Position numbers and translations under genes: made by a program. From NCBI RefSeq assembly GCF_001514305.1, contig NZ_KQ949076.1:628721-692720 (forward strand): a stretch of DNA of 64,000 nucleotides. The letters are read 5' to 3'. Shown here piece after piece: positions 51,046 to 59,502 of this stretch; the stretch's first letter is position 1, and each line of letters opens with the position of its first letter. The stretch is from Streptomyces dysideae. Its GTDB lineage: Bacteria; Actinomycetota; Actinomycetes; Streptomycetales; Streptomycetaceae. Under the pieces are notes generated by a model, which did not search any database, was not told the origin of the DNA, and was given only the letters and a program-made list of their open reading frames with translations.

Positions 51046-52772
51046 TCCCCAGAGTCCACGCGCGCGGGAAGCGCACCATCGGCCTGCTCTACTACCTGTA
51101 CGGACCGGGCACCCACGAGGAACACGTCGACCCCCACCTCGTCGCCGCCTGGGACGATCTCGCCCCCGACCCCGGACGCGACCCCAACGCCACCTACGGT
51201 GACCTGCAGCGGCTCCTCGACCAGCCCGTCGACATGCTGGCCAAAGAGGACCGGCCCATCAAGCACGTGTGGCACCTGTCCGTGCGGGCCGCGCCGGAGG
51301 ACCCGATCCTCAGCGACGAGCAGTGGGGCGAGATCGCCCGGCGAATGGTCTCGGCCACCGGCATCGCCCCGGACGGCGACAGCGCGGGCTGCCGCTGGGC
51401 GGCCGTCCGCCACGCCGACGACCACATCCACATCATCGCCACCATCGTCCGCGAAGACGGGCGCCAGGCGCGGCTGCGCTACGACGGCAAGCGCTCGCAG
51501 GCCGAGGCCCGCAAGATCGAGGCCGACTACGGGCTGCGGTGCCTCAACGCCGGAGACGGGACCGCCGCCAAGCGGCCTACCAGCGCCGAGCGCCACAAGG
51601 CCGAACGTGAGGGCCGTGGACGGCCCGCCCGCGAGGAGCTGCGCGAGACTGTGCGGCAGGCAGTGGCCGGAGCCACGAGCGAGGCGGAGTTTTTCGACAG
51701 GCTGGCCGCCGCCGGCGTGCTGATCCACAAGCGCGTCGCACCGTCCGGTGACCTGCTCGGCTACAAGGTCGCCCTCCCCGATGACCGCAACAAGGACAAG
51801 GAGCCCGTGTTCTATTCGGGCTCCACGCTCGCCCCGGACCTGTCTCTGCCCCGCATCCGCCAACGCTGGTCCGGCAACGACACCTCCCGCGCGGCCGGCG
51901 AGGCGCTGTCGGACCATGACTCCGGCGCGGTCCCAAACGGTCCGGCTACGGCGCGGCGCAGTGCGGCCACGGCGGCATGGCAGGCGCTGCTGGTCATCGA
52001 CCAGGGCGACGACGCGGTGGTGGCCGCGCAGATCGCCGCCGCCGGGGAGGTCCTCGACGCGCTCGCCAAGACCTCCGCCGCTCACACCCGTGCCCAACTG
52101 CGTGAGGCGGCCTTCGCGTTCGAGCGGGCCACCCGCTCCCACATCCGGGCCGAGCGCGGGCACGACCGTGCCCTGCGCCAGGCCGCCCGCGACCTCGTCT
52201 ACAGCGGTCCCGCGCTCGGCCGGGGGGAGGACGGGGCGACCACGGCGATGCTGATCGACATGGCGTTCTTCCTGGTCACCGCCGCCGCCCATTGGCACGG
52301 GAAGAAGCAGCACGCTCAGCAGGCCGCCGCCGCCCGTGAGGCTGCCGAGCACCTGCGCGCCGCCTACCAGGCCGCTGCTGGCATGCCAATCGGCGTGCTC
52401 TACCAGCGGGGCCGTCGCCTGTCCCAGCCCCTGCGGCACAAGCAGATCGCCTACCTGCGCCAGGCGGTGCCCGAACTAGCCGAACAGGTCCTGGCCGAGG
52501 CCGGCTGGTACGCCCTCGCGGCCACGCTCGCCGACGCCGAGAGCGCCGGACACGACCCGGCCGCGCTGCTGGCCGAGGCCGCCGAACGGCGAGAGCTGGA
52601 CACCGCAGGCTCGATCAGCGACGTACTGGTCTGGCGACTGCGCCGCATGGCCGACCTGCCGGCCGACGCCTCGACAATGCCCGAACCCGGCGCCACTGCA
52701 GCAGCCCAGACCCGCGGGCGTACTGCGCAGGCTTCCACTCGCCGGACGGACCGGCCACGCAAGCCTAGGTGA
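51042..52772 (+). CDS. Relaxase/mobilisation nuclease
   Basis: A 576-residue relaxase. The N-terminal domain has RGKRTIGLLYYLYGPG, KHVWHLSVR (His75, His78) and the metal-binding motif RHADDHIHIIATIVRED (His124, His128, His130), the three-His motif of MobA/VirD2-type relaxases. The presumed nicking Tyr is among YYLY at residues 17-20, common in actinobacterial MOB enzymes. The C-terminal half is helical and Ala-rich, with no helicase or primase motif. It would nick the element at oriT for transfer by a conjugative partner; no FtsK/TraB or T4SS genes are in this window. Confidence 0.8.
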   Translation: MIPRVHARGKRTIGLLYYLYGPGTHEEHVDPHLVAAWDDLAPDPGRDPNATYGDLQRLLDQPVDMLAKEDRPIKHVWHLSVRAAPEDPILSDEQWGEIARRMVSATGIAPDGDSAGCRWAAVRHADDHIHIIATIVREDGRQARLRYDGKRSQAEARKIEADYGLRCLNAGDGTAAKRPTSAERHKAEREGRGRPAREELRETVRQAVAGATSEAEFFDRLAAAGVLIHKRVAPSGDLLGYKVALPDDRNKDKEPVFYSGSTLAPDLSLPRIRQRWSGNDTSRAAGEALSDHDSGAVPNGPATARRSAATAAWQALLVIDQGDDAVVAAQIAAAGEVLDALAKTSAAHTRAQLREAAFAFERATRSHIRAERGHDRALRQAARDLVYSGPALGRGEDGATTAMLIDMAFFLVTAAAHWHGKKQHAQQAAAAREAAEHLRAAYQAAAGMPIGVLYQRGRRLSQPLRHKQIAYLRQAVPELAEQVLAEAGWYALAATLADAESAGHDPAALLAEAAERRELDTAGSISDVLVWRLRRMADLPADASTMPEPGATAAAQTRGRTAQASTRRTDRPRKPR

Positions 52773-52856
52773 TTCTGAAATTTCAACGTTGCGGCAGGTC
52801 AGACGCTTAGGGCACTCTCCATGTGCCCGCCAGACGACACAGGGATGGAGACCCGC

Positions 52857-53303
52857 ATGTTCCGACGCCGTGCCCGCGACGACCGGGAATTCCGCCAGGC
52901 CCAGCGTGAGGCGCTCGCGCTGCGGCAGATACACGCCCAAGAGCCCTGGCCGTCCGACACCATCCAGACCAAGGCTCCGGCCGCGGACAACGGAGAGACA
53001 GTGGTCCCGGACTTCCCACCGGCCGACCTGCGGGCGCCGTCGAGGCACGACGTCGAGGGCGTGATGATGCGCTGGATGCCCCCGCTCGTCATCGACGGCG
53101 AGGTCCACGCCTGCCCGCAGTGCGGCACGTATCGGGACTGGATCGTCTTCAACATGAACGACGACTCGGTGTGGCTGCGCTGCACCGCCGGCCACCAGGT
53201 GATGGAACCGCGTCTGGACGCCGCCTGGTTCAACCGCAACTGCGGTCCCGTCGACCACTGGCACCCCACCCTGGAGGACGGCCTGCGCCACCTCGGGCAC
53301 TAA
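52857..53303 (+). CDS. Hypothetical protein with C-x2-C motif, 148 aa
   Basis: A small protein with charged N-terminus MFRRRARDDREFRQAQREAL, a central Pro-rich stretch, and a C-terminal part with ACPQCGTYRDWIVFNMND and WLRCTAGHQV, a likely zinc ribbon (CPQC ... C-x3-H). ATG 52857 is chosen because GGAG lies 6 nt upstream; in-frame ATG 52845 is possible. Found beside mobilisation genes; function unknown. Confidence 0.6.
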   Translation: MFRRRARDDREFRQAQREALALRQIHAQEPWPSDTIQTKAPAADNGETVVPDFPPADLRAPSRHDVEGVMMRWMPPLVIDGEVHACPQCGTYRDWIVFNMNDDSVWLRCTAGHQVMEPRLDAAWFNRNCGPVDHWHPTLEDGLRHLGH

Positions 53304-53395
53304 GCCCCTCGAAACCCCTACCCCTTCGCATCCGCCGGCAACTGGAGGACCGGCCCGGTCAGACCGTCCGCACCGCGCCACTTAGGGGTTTCCAC

Positions 53396-54085
53396 GTGCG
53401 CCTTCCCACCACGACTGTCCTCAGCCTCAGCCTCGCCGTACTCGCCCTGGCGGGCTGCTCCAACAACACAGCCGCCGCCCCCAACCCGACGTCCTCCACC
53501 GCAGCGACGGGCACAAAGGAGCACAACAACCCGGCGGCCAAGCCCATGTCCTCGGCTGCGCTGGCCAACCGACTCCTTGACGAGAGCGACTTGGGCGAGG
53601 GCTACACCCGTAGGCCGGAGACTACGGCTCGGCACGACGACGTCACCGTGATCGGCTGCCCGGCACTGGCCAAGCTCGGCGGCCAGACCGCAGTCGGCAG
53701 CAGCCTCGACTTTCCCCGCTCGGCGAAGGTGTCCTTCACCTACGCCGGTTCCAGCGGCTCGGAGGTGTCCGAGGAGCTGTACAGCGACACCCCCGCAAAG
53801 CTGTCCACGGGCGTGACCCGGATCTTCAACGCCATGACGTCGTGCTCGACCTACCAGGTGTCAGTGGGCAGCACGCTCATCGACATGCAGGCCCAGAAGA
53901 CCAGTGCGCCCCGGCTCGGTGACGAGCAGTGGAGCCAGGTGCTCAACTACAGCGCCGGCGGACAGCGAAGCGTCGTCAAGCAGACGGCGATCCGCACCGG
54001 CGCGATCCTGGTGGTCGTCTCCGGATCGCCCGCCCTTGTCGACGCCCACCTCGCAGCCGCCGTACGAACGGCGCTGGCCCACTGA
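53396..54085 (+). CDS. Putative lipoprotein, 229 aa
   Basis: It starts with a lipoprotein signal, VRLPTTTVLSLSLAVLALAGC: a short basic N-terminus, a hydrophobic core and the lipobox LAGC with Cys21. After a Thr/Ser/Ala-rich linker come LLDESDLGEGYTRRP and RIFNAMTSCSTYQVSVGS, a pattern like PknH/LppX-type sensor-like extracellular domains (two Cys in VIGCPAL and TSCSTY). GTG 53396 has AGGGG 7 nt upstream. It would be anchored outside the membrane. It is followed by a terminator hairpin. Confidence 0.7.
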   Translation: MRLPTTTVLSLSLAVLALAGCSNNTAAAPNPTSSTAATGTKEHNNPAAKPMSSAALANRLLDESDLGEGYTRRPETTARHDDVTVIGCPALAKLGGQTAVGSSLDFPRSAKVSFTYAGSSGSEVSEELYSDTPAKLSTGVTRIFNAMTSCSTYQVSVGSTLIDMQAQKTSAPRLGDEQWSQVLNYSAGGQRSVVKQTAIRTGAILVVVSGSPALVDAHLAAAVRTALAH

Positions 54086-54101
54086 CCCAGGCAAACCCTC
54101 C

Positions 54102-54138
54102 TGCCCCGTCCGTCCCTGCCTCAGGGGAGGACGGGGCA
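54102..54138. terminator. Terminator hairpin after lipoprotein gene
   Basis: TGCCCCGTCC (54102-54111) pairs with GGACGGGGCA (54129-54138), with an inner CCTG/CAGG stem. It begins 17 nt after the stop codon. Confidence 0.65.
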
Positions 54139-54305
54139 TTCGTCATCCGCTACTACCGTAGTGTCCCCAGACAACTGCACACCGTCACAACGGTGATGCG
54201 GCCCCGGCCTCGGGCTCGGCGCCATCCGGATCTGTCGTACGAAGAGAGGTCACCGGCGTAGCGGACCGTCAGGCGAAGACCCGTGGGTGTTTCGCGTTCG
54301 TCACC

Positions 54306-54680
54306 ATGCCTCGCCGTGAGGTCGTGCTGTAGTTGCGAGACGACAAGGCCGCCATCGGATGGCCTGGGCACTAGTCTATGCCCGGCGACGGAGCGGAGGC
54401 GGACGAGACGCCGCTCGAGACGATCCTGCGTGAGCTGCTGGAGGAGACCGGCGTCGTGCCGGACGCGATCGAGGAGGCCGCAGTCACCGCGTACGAGAAG
54501 GGCAAGACTCCTCCGCACGTCTTCGTGGCGGCATGGGACGGCGCCGCGGACGAACTCCTCCTCGGCGAGGGCCAGGACCTTCGCCTGTTCCCGCTCGACG
54601 CCCTGCCCGATCCGATGCCTCCCCATGTCCGACACTACGTCGAACAACTCGCACGGCGCCTGCCGCCACGAAGCCCGTAA
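54306..54680 (+). pseudogene. Nudix hydrolase gene with two in-frame TAG stops
   Basis: One frame from ATG 54306 encodes MPRREVVL, a TAG (54330-54332), LRDDKAAIGWPGH, another TAG (54372-54374), SMPGDGAEADETPLETILRE and LLEETGV. The Nudix box (G...E.ET...RELLEETG) is intact except G-to-D at its second position, and 'GH-W-S.PG' is a typical preceding strand, so the second TAG probably replaces TGG. The C-terminal 100 codons could still be translated from ATG 54378 but would lack the first strands. Both stops are TAG. Read as a pseudogene. Confidence 0.65.
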
Positions 54681-54762
54681 GACTGCTCTCACCACCACCG
54701 GCACCGTCCGGGCGCCCGGTGGACATCTGCAGCACGCGGCGCTCCCCGACCGCATGGGAAAA

Positions 54763-54806
54763 GGGCCCGGTTCCCTCACCTTGCCGAAGATGAGGGAACC
54801 GGGCCC
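54763..54806. terminator. Strong hairpin, 16-bp perfect stem
   Basis: GGGCCCGGTTCCCTCA and its exact complement flank a 12-nt loop. It lies between the Nudix pseudogene and the convergent Cys-rich gene, so it probably terminates both strands. Confidence 0.75.
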
Positions 54807-54879
54807 TGGTGTTCTGGGCCTTGGCGGTTGGCCAGCACAGGCGCTATCGGAGCAGGCCGGTGCCGCGCCGCCGTAAGGA

Positions 54880-55797
54880 TCAGGACAGCCGGGGCATGCC
54901 CGCCTCCGGCGGCTGCGGCCGTTCGATGACGAGCAGGCGGTCGTGGTGGATTCCTAGCTCCACGATCTCGTCTTGACCAGGGAGATAGACGAGGGCGGCA
55001 AGCCGTCGGCCCCGGGCTGGGTGGGTAACGGTCAGGACGTGGTGCTGGTCTGGGCAGCCCGACACCGTATAGACGTCACCGTTGTTGAGGTCTGCGGCGC
55101 GGCCGGAGAAGGTCTCCACGTTCCGGCGCTGGTGCCACCAGCGGGCGCGTGACCGCATGCGGGGCAACACCGTGCTGCGCCGGTCGCGCTCGTTCCTCCA
55201 GGCACGGCGGCAAGGGGCGCATTCGGTGCTGGCGTCGGGGTTCGGCCCGGACAGCAGCGTGCCGCACCAAGCGGTGCCGGAGGCGGCATGACGGCGGTGC
55301 CCGGTGACGAGGTTTCCGCGGCCGTTGGGCGCCCACAGCACGTCCTCGTCGCGCGGGCAGGATCCCTCAAAGAGCAAGCTCACCTCGCCCGCGAGGCGGT
55401 GGAAGCGTTCCAGGGCCGCCGCGAGCGACGAACAGTTGGCGCATACCCGACGGGCCGACGTCGGGCGCGCGTCAAGCGGCTTGCCGCAGTAGCCCAGCAG
55501 ATGGCCGGGGATCGGCCGGTGAGCGGTTGCACTCTTCCCGGTGCCGACAGCGGGCCGGAGATCCGGTTCGCCGCCGGGGTGCGGGTGCGTGGTGAGGATG
55601 AGCCAGGCACGCGTACAGCTCTGGCACAGCGAGTGTGCCGTGTTCTCCGCGATCAGCGCGAGGTCGGTCGCGTGCGTGGCGCACACGGTCAGCGGCTCGG
55701 TGCCGACCATGACGCCGTGGTGGGCGGTCCCGTTTGTCGGAGAGATGGACAGCCGGATCAAGGGCAGGGGCAAGCAGACCTCCAGGGGATGAGACAT
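54880..55797 (-). CDS. Cys-rich protein of mobile element, 305 aa
   Basis: Start ATG 55797 (MSHPLEVCLPLPLIRLSISP). Several Cys pairs suggest zinc binding: CATHATD with CQSC, CANCSSL, and AWCGTLL with CAPCRRAW. The C-terminal third (YTVSGCPDQHHVLTVTHPAR, then DEIVELGIHHDRLLVIERP) looks like a small beta domain. The frame continues upstream to 56262 opposite the DUF317 gene, but that part is a shadow. No enzyme motif is recognised. Confidence 0.55.
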   Translation of the reverse strand: MSHPLEVCLPLPLIRLSISPTNGTAHHGVMVGTEPLTVCATHATDLALIAENTAHSLCQSCTRAWLILTTHPHPGGEPDLRPAVGTGKSATAHRPIPGHLLGYCGKPLDARPTSARRVCANCSSLAAALERFHRLAGEVSLLFEGSCPRDEDVLWAPNGRGNLVTGHRRHAASGTAWCGTLLSGPNPDASTECAPCRRAWRNERDRRSTVLPRMRSRARWWHQRRNVETFSGRAADLNNGDVYTVSGCPDQHHVLTVTHPARGRRLAALVYLPGQDEIVELGIHHDRLLVIERPQPPEAGMPRLS

Positions 55798-55820
55798 CGG
55801 GTGGGTGGCGAGCGGTGTCG

Positions 55821-56507
55821 TCAGTCGCGGCGGACGACGGTGAGCCGCTCCTGCGCGACGTCCGGCAGGGTGCGCCGCGGCACCGGGACCGGGGAGGCGA
55901 GCGAGGCGGCGAAGACAGCAACCAGGTCGTGCGGGACGCTGGCGCTGAAGCTGGTGCACCACAGATACGGGGCGCCGAGGACGGGTTCCGCCCATGCCTG
56001 CCAGCCCACCAGGTCGGGGCGCGGGTCGGCGTCCTGGATGAGCGGGGGCAGTTCCTCCAGCGACACGCTGGAGGCGAAGCCGGGGTCCGTGGCGGTGGTC
56101 GTGGGGCGGTCCACGTCCCTCATCCAGCCCTGAGCGACGAGCGCGGCCAGGACCGCCTCCGGCTCGCCGAAACCCGTGTCGGGCACATCGCGGGTGTCGA
56201 GCGCGATGAGGAGGTCGGCGAGTGCCTCGTGGGGGACGCCGGTGGTGAAGTAGGCGTTCCACTCAGTCAGGGCGCTGTCGGAGTGCGGGCGAGCGGACAG
56301 TTGCCAGGCCACAGGCAGGCCGCCGAGTTCGAAGGGGTAGCTGGCGAGGATCCACTCGGCGCCGCGCAGCTCGTCCGGGCTCACGTACAGCAGGGTGTGG
56401 CGGGAGGTTGGCCACAGGCGCCAGCCCATGCCGGTCAGCAGGTCGCCGATCCGCTCGGCGAGAGCGCCGTCGTCGCCGGCCAGATGGCGCGGGGTGACCC
56501 AGTACAC
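55821..56507 (-). CDS. DUF317 domain protein
   Basis: A 228-residue protein with the two repeats of actinobacterial DUF317 proteins: VYWVTPRHLAGDDGALAERI to TLLYVSPDELRGAEWILASY, and YFTTGVPHEALADLLIAL; later WMRDVDRPTTTATDPGFASS, WQAWAEPVLGAPYLWCTSFS and VPHDLVAVFAASLASP repeat the pattern. DUF317 proteins are common on Streptomyces plasmids and integrative elements; function unknown. GTG 56507 is the start; a His-rich leader is open upstream. Confidence 0.75.
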   Translation of the reverse strand: MYWVTPRHLAGDDGALAERIGDLLTGMGWRLWPTSRHTLLYVSPDELRGAEWILASYPFELGGLPVAWQLSARPHSDSALTEWNAYFTTGVPHEALADLLIALDTRDVPDTGFGEPEAVLAALVAQGWMRDVDRPTTTATDPGFASSVSLEELPPLIQDADPRPDLVGWQAWAEPVLGAPYLWCTSFSASVPHDLVAVFAASLASPVPVPRRTLPDVAQERLTVVRRD

Positions 56508-56585
56508 CGGGTCCGGCGAGTGCGGGTGGGAGGGTTCGTGGGGGTGGTGCGGGTGCAGGGGCGCCTCCGTGCGGTCGTCGGTGGT

Positions 56586-56894
56586 TCAGCTGCCGCCGTC
56601 GCGCGGCGAGGTCGCCGTGCGACGGCGTCGTGAGGGGGCCTCGGTCGGCTCGTGCCAGGTGAGCGCGACGGCGACGTCCGGCGGCAGGTGGCCGATCTGT
56701 TCGGCGTCGTTGGTCTCGGCGATGAAGACCAGCGGGTTGCCGTTCTCGTCCTGGGAGGCGATCACTCCGCCGATGCGGTGCGCCATGGGGAAGAGCGGGT
56801 TGATGGCGAGCCGGGCTGGCGCGTCACGGTCACAGGCGGACAGAAGGCCGATGACGTCGCCGACGGTCATCTCGGGCAGGTGCGGGTCTTTCAC
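56586..56894 (-). CDS. Small hypothetical protein, 102 aa
   Basis: GTG start with GAGGAG about 6-7 nt upstream. The sequence MKDPHLPEMTVGDVIGLLSA, then FPMAHRIGGVIASQDENGNP, suggests a small alpha/beta protein of the kind found beside DUF317 genes in streptomycete elements. No catalytic motif. It lies 78 nt upstream of the DUF317 start on the same strand. Confidence 0.6.
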   Translation of the reverse strand: MKDPHLPEMTVGDVIGLLSACDRDAPARLAINPLFPMAHRIGGVIASQDENGNPLVFIAETNDAEQIGHLPPDVAVALTWHEPTEAPSRRRRTATSPRDGGS

Positions 56895-56996
56895 AGCTTT
56901 CTCCTCTCGGTAGCGGACAGGGGTGGCCGGCGTCGGGCAAAGCGGGGCAGGCAGTTGTGACGACGCGATGGTGTGGCTACCGGGCCAAAATGCCGT

Positions 56997-57356
56997 TCAC
57001 TGCGGCTGGGCGGTGGCCAGGACCTGGGCCACGGCGGCGGCGACGATGTCCGCCGGGGTCTCGGTGTCGAACGACATCCGGTACCCGCGGGTCTTCGCAG
57101 TGCCCGTGACCGCGATCACCCAGCCCTCACCGTCGGTGCCGGGACGGCCCGTCGGGAACCAGCCGAGGTAGAACCTGCCGTCTTTGCTGTTCACATGGAC
57201 ATCAGCGCGGTCGTCCACGACCAGCTTGAAATCGACGTCCGTGAACTGGTCGATCACCAGCATTGGTTGGCCGGGACCGAGTTTCCAGGAGTGCAGCCGC
57301 AGCGCCTCGACAGTGGCGGCGAATCCGGGCTGGGCCACGTCCAGGGCCACAGGCAT
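56997..57356 (-). CDS. DUF317-like protein, 119 aa, start uncertain
   Basis: The C-terminal part DVDFKLVVDDRADVHVNSKD, GRFYLGWFPTGRPG and PADIVAAAVAQVLATAQ resembles the DUF317 sheet-helix unit. ATG 57356 has GAGAGGTG directly before it; the frame is open to 57632 but with a Cys/Arg-rich, unlikely N-terminus. It may be a truncated relative of the DUF317 gene next door. Confidence 0.5.
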   Translation of the reverse strand: MPVALDVAQPGFAATVEALRLHSWKLGPGQPMLVIDQFTDVDFKLVVDDRADVHVNSKDGRFYLGWFPTGRPGTDGEGWVIAVTGTAKTRGYRMSFDTETPADIVAAAVAQVLATAQPQ

Positions 57357-58172
57357 CACCTCTCTGACCTGGGGTTTTTCCGGGAAGGCGTCTACGTTGA
57401 CATGCCCCAGAAGCGTTGGCCAGTCATTCCGGGATCTTTCCTGTCTGCCACAGGCGAACTGTTGACCGCTGCCACCCTGTGGGATCTCAAATCCCGTAGC
57501 CGAATTCCACGGCCAATGGCCACTCGCTGGCCGACCGGCCACGGATCTGAGATTGGCACCGCCGCAGTGACGGACGCGCCGATCGATGATCTTGTAAAGG
57601 CGGAGGTAGCGGAGTACGAACCGCGGCGGCACGGGACTGCGAGGAAGGCCGTTCCGCTGACCGTGGTCATGGACGGCTGTCGCCGCAACGCGATCCGAGG
57701 GCGAAAAGGTCAGCAGACCCGAGGCAGGCAGAGCGTCTTGGCCGCCCTGCCCGTCCAGGTACCGCTACCTCGGCGAAGTTGAGTCGGCGACGTAGACGAT
57801 CCGGATGCGGACCGCCCAGGCGACCTCCATTGCTTAATTGGGTTTACGACCGCGCGTTGAGGCCCCTGGGCGAGAGGTTCGGCCCACCCCCGCGCGTGCA
57901 GGGCGCACAAGCCGCGACCTGCCCAGGTTCGAAATAACAGCAAGAAGCACGGACCACCCCCGCGCGTGCGGGGAGCGCGCTACAGTGCTTGAGGTGGCGA
58001 CGCTTATAACTTGACGCATGTCCCACGATTGAATGAGCGGCGTCGGGTACATAGTTTGCCGCCGACGAAAGAGCGGGATCACGCCCGGCAAGGCGTGACC
58101 CCGCGAGGACGGGTTCGCGAGACCCGCCCAACTGGCCGCGCATGCGGTCAGCGAAGGGTGACCAGGGACCGG
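57357..58172. other. 816-bp non-coding region with a CRISPR-like repeat pair
   Basis: No frame has a convincing start or motif. Minus-strand translations read PHARGWS and PARAGVG, the usual artefact of reading through GC-rich CRISPR-type repeats. The repeat pair is listed separately. Confidence 0.45.
57881..57978. CRISPR. Two CRISPR-like repeats, no cas genes
   Basis: 57881-57908 and 57951-57978 share GG.CCACCCCCGCGCGTGC followed by .GGG.GC.C (24 or so of 28 bases). The sequence strongly resembles type I-E repeats of Streptomyces, which contain a C/G-rich dyad and end in GTGGTCC. The gap is 42 nt, longer than the 32-33 nt of true I-E spacers, there are only two copies, and no cas gene is near. 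Best read as an isolated remnant or look-alike. Confidence 0.3.
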
Positions 58173-58301
58173 CTACAGGCCATGGCGCCTCCTCCAGTCG
58201 CTGAACCAGTCGGCAACAGCTCGACCGGCCAGCGCCGACAGGAAGGTGATCAAGACCTTTGCTGGTCCCTTCCCCTTGTCGCGAGACTCCCCGCCGTTCA
58301 T
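58173..58301 (-). CDS. Small protein, 42 aa
   Basis: ATG 58301 follows TTGGAGG at 6 nt. The product starts MNGGESRDKGKGPAKVLITF and ends ALAGRAVADWFSDWRRRHGL: a polar N-terminus, one amphipathic or hydrophobic helix (VLITFLSALAGRAVADWF) and a basic tail. The strong ribosome site and the plausible helix support a real small gene. Possibly membrane-associated. Confidence 0.55.
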   Translation of the reverse strand: MNGGESRDKGKGPAKVLITFLSALAGRAVADWFSDWRRRHGL

Positions 58302-58652
58302 ATGTGCCTCCAATGCACCAGTGGGAGTGGCATGACCACGAACTCATGTGCTGGTACTTGGAGTTGCACGCGTCGGACGGGCCGACATCGCAGAGACGAC
58401 GATATGCCTTGCCGTCGAGCCGGAGGCCCACCTTCCCGGGAAGTCCTGAATTTCACTCCTTCTCCTATATGCAGCCATAAGCACCCTTACATTGCGCACT
58501 CGATGCGCCACCACGCGCGTACAGCGCGCGATCGAGAGTCGAGGCAATCTTCCATACCGGGAATCTTCACAAGCGGAGGGAGGATGTTCGCCCTTGCACC
58601 GAATGTCAGCGCCTCCTCTTACGATCCTCGCGGTTGATCAGGAGGAGGGCGC
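58302..58652. other. 351-bp gap, nothing recognised
   Basis: AT-richer than average around 58440-58500. It probably holds the divergent promoters of the small minus-strand gene and the HNH gene. The HNH ribosome site AGGAGGAGG lies at its right end. Confidence 0.35.
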
Positions 58653-59351
58653 GTGGTGGATGTAATCCGTCGCGGAGAGCGGGGCAAGCAGAAGACGTGG
58701 CAATGGGTCATGGTCCTGACGGCGCAGCGAGGACTCTGCACGTACTGTGGCCGGTCGCCTGCTACGACGATCGACCACGAAGAGCCCATCGCTGATGGGG
58801 GAGCGGACATCTGGTGGAATTTCGTTCCGGCCTGCGATGACTGCAATCGCTGGAAGAGGGGCCGTAGTGCCAGGCGCTGGGTAGCGGACATGGACCTGCA
58901 TCACAGGTATCCGAAGGTGGGCTTTGCAACGCGGGCTATGCCGCCCGCGGTCTACGCCGGCATCACGAGGCGTGTGGAGCGTGTCCAGCGGGAGATAGCG
59001 GACATGGATCGCCGTGAGTGGTTCCGCCTGCACTATGGGAGTGAGCGGCACCGGAACAGAAGCGAACTGTCCGAGATCCTTGCGCGCTGCAAGGCGGAGT
59101 TACGGGGGTACCCGCACTATCCCTGGCGCACGCCGAGGCTCGGCACGTCACGGAATGTCTGTACGCGCTTGATGTGCTGCGGCTACCAGCACCCGAAGGC
59201 TGAGTACATGGTGGCCTTCCTGGAGCGTGAGGAGCACGACGCCTTCCGACGAGCCGTCTTCAACGAGCGCGCCCACGAGGGGGATGTTCTGGGTCGGCTC
59301 ATCAGGGAGTACCTCCTTGGCAAAGGTTGTGGCGACGACGGCGCGGCGTAG
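58653..59351 (+). CDS. HNH endonuclease
   Basis: A 232-residue protein. GLCTYCGRSPATTIDHEEPI, then GGADIWWNFVPACDDCNRWK, forms the complete HNH site: two CxxC zinc pairs, the Asp-His dyad and the final Asn. The C-terminal half (RRVERVQREIADMDRREWFR, then GTSRNVCTRLMCCGYQHPKA) is helical and probably binds DNA. The GTG start follows AGGAGGAGGGCGC. It may belong to the mobile element or be a stand-alone homing-type or defence nuclease. Confidence 0.82.
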   Translation: MVDVIRRGERGKQKTWQWVMVLTAQRGLCTYCGRSPATTIDHEEPIADGGADIWWNFVPACDDCNRWKRGRSARRWVADMDLHHRYPKVGFATRAMPPAVYAGITRRVERVQREIADMDRREWFRLHYGSERHRNRSELSEILARCKAELRGYPHYPWRTPRLGTSRNVCTRLMCCGYQHPKAEYMVAFLEREEHDAFRRAVFNERAHEGDVLGRLIREYLLGKGCGDDGAA

Positions 59352-59502
59352 TCATGCAGGGTGAGATCAACCCCGACGCTCCGCCAGTGACCTGCGTCAG
59401 CGCAAGGTGAGAAGGAGCAGAGGAGCGCCCGGGACCTGCCCTCGACAAGCGGCGTCCTGGCCAACATGACTTACTGTCTGCTGATGGCCTGGCGGCCCGG
59501 CC

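Noticed and set aside
57844..58431. 195-codon minus-strand frame with PARAGV segments
   Set aside because: The sequence is the typical artefact of translating GC-rich CRISPR-like repeats; no start signal.
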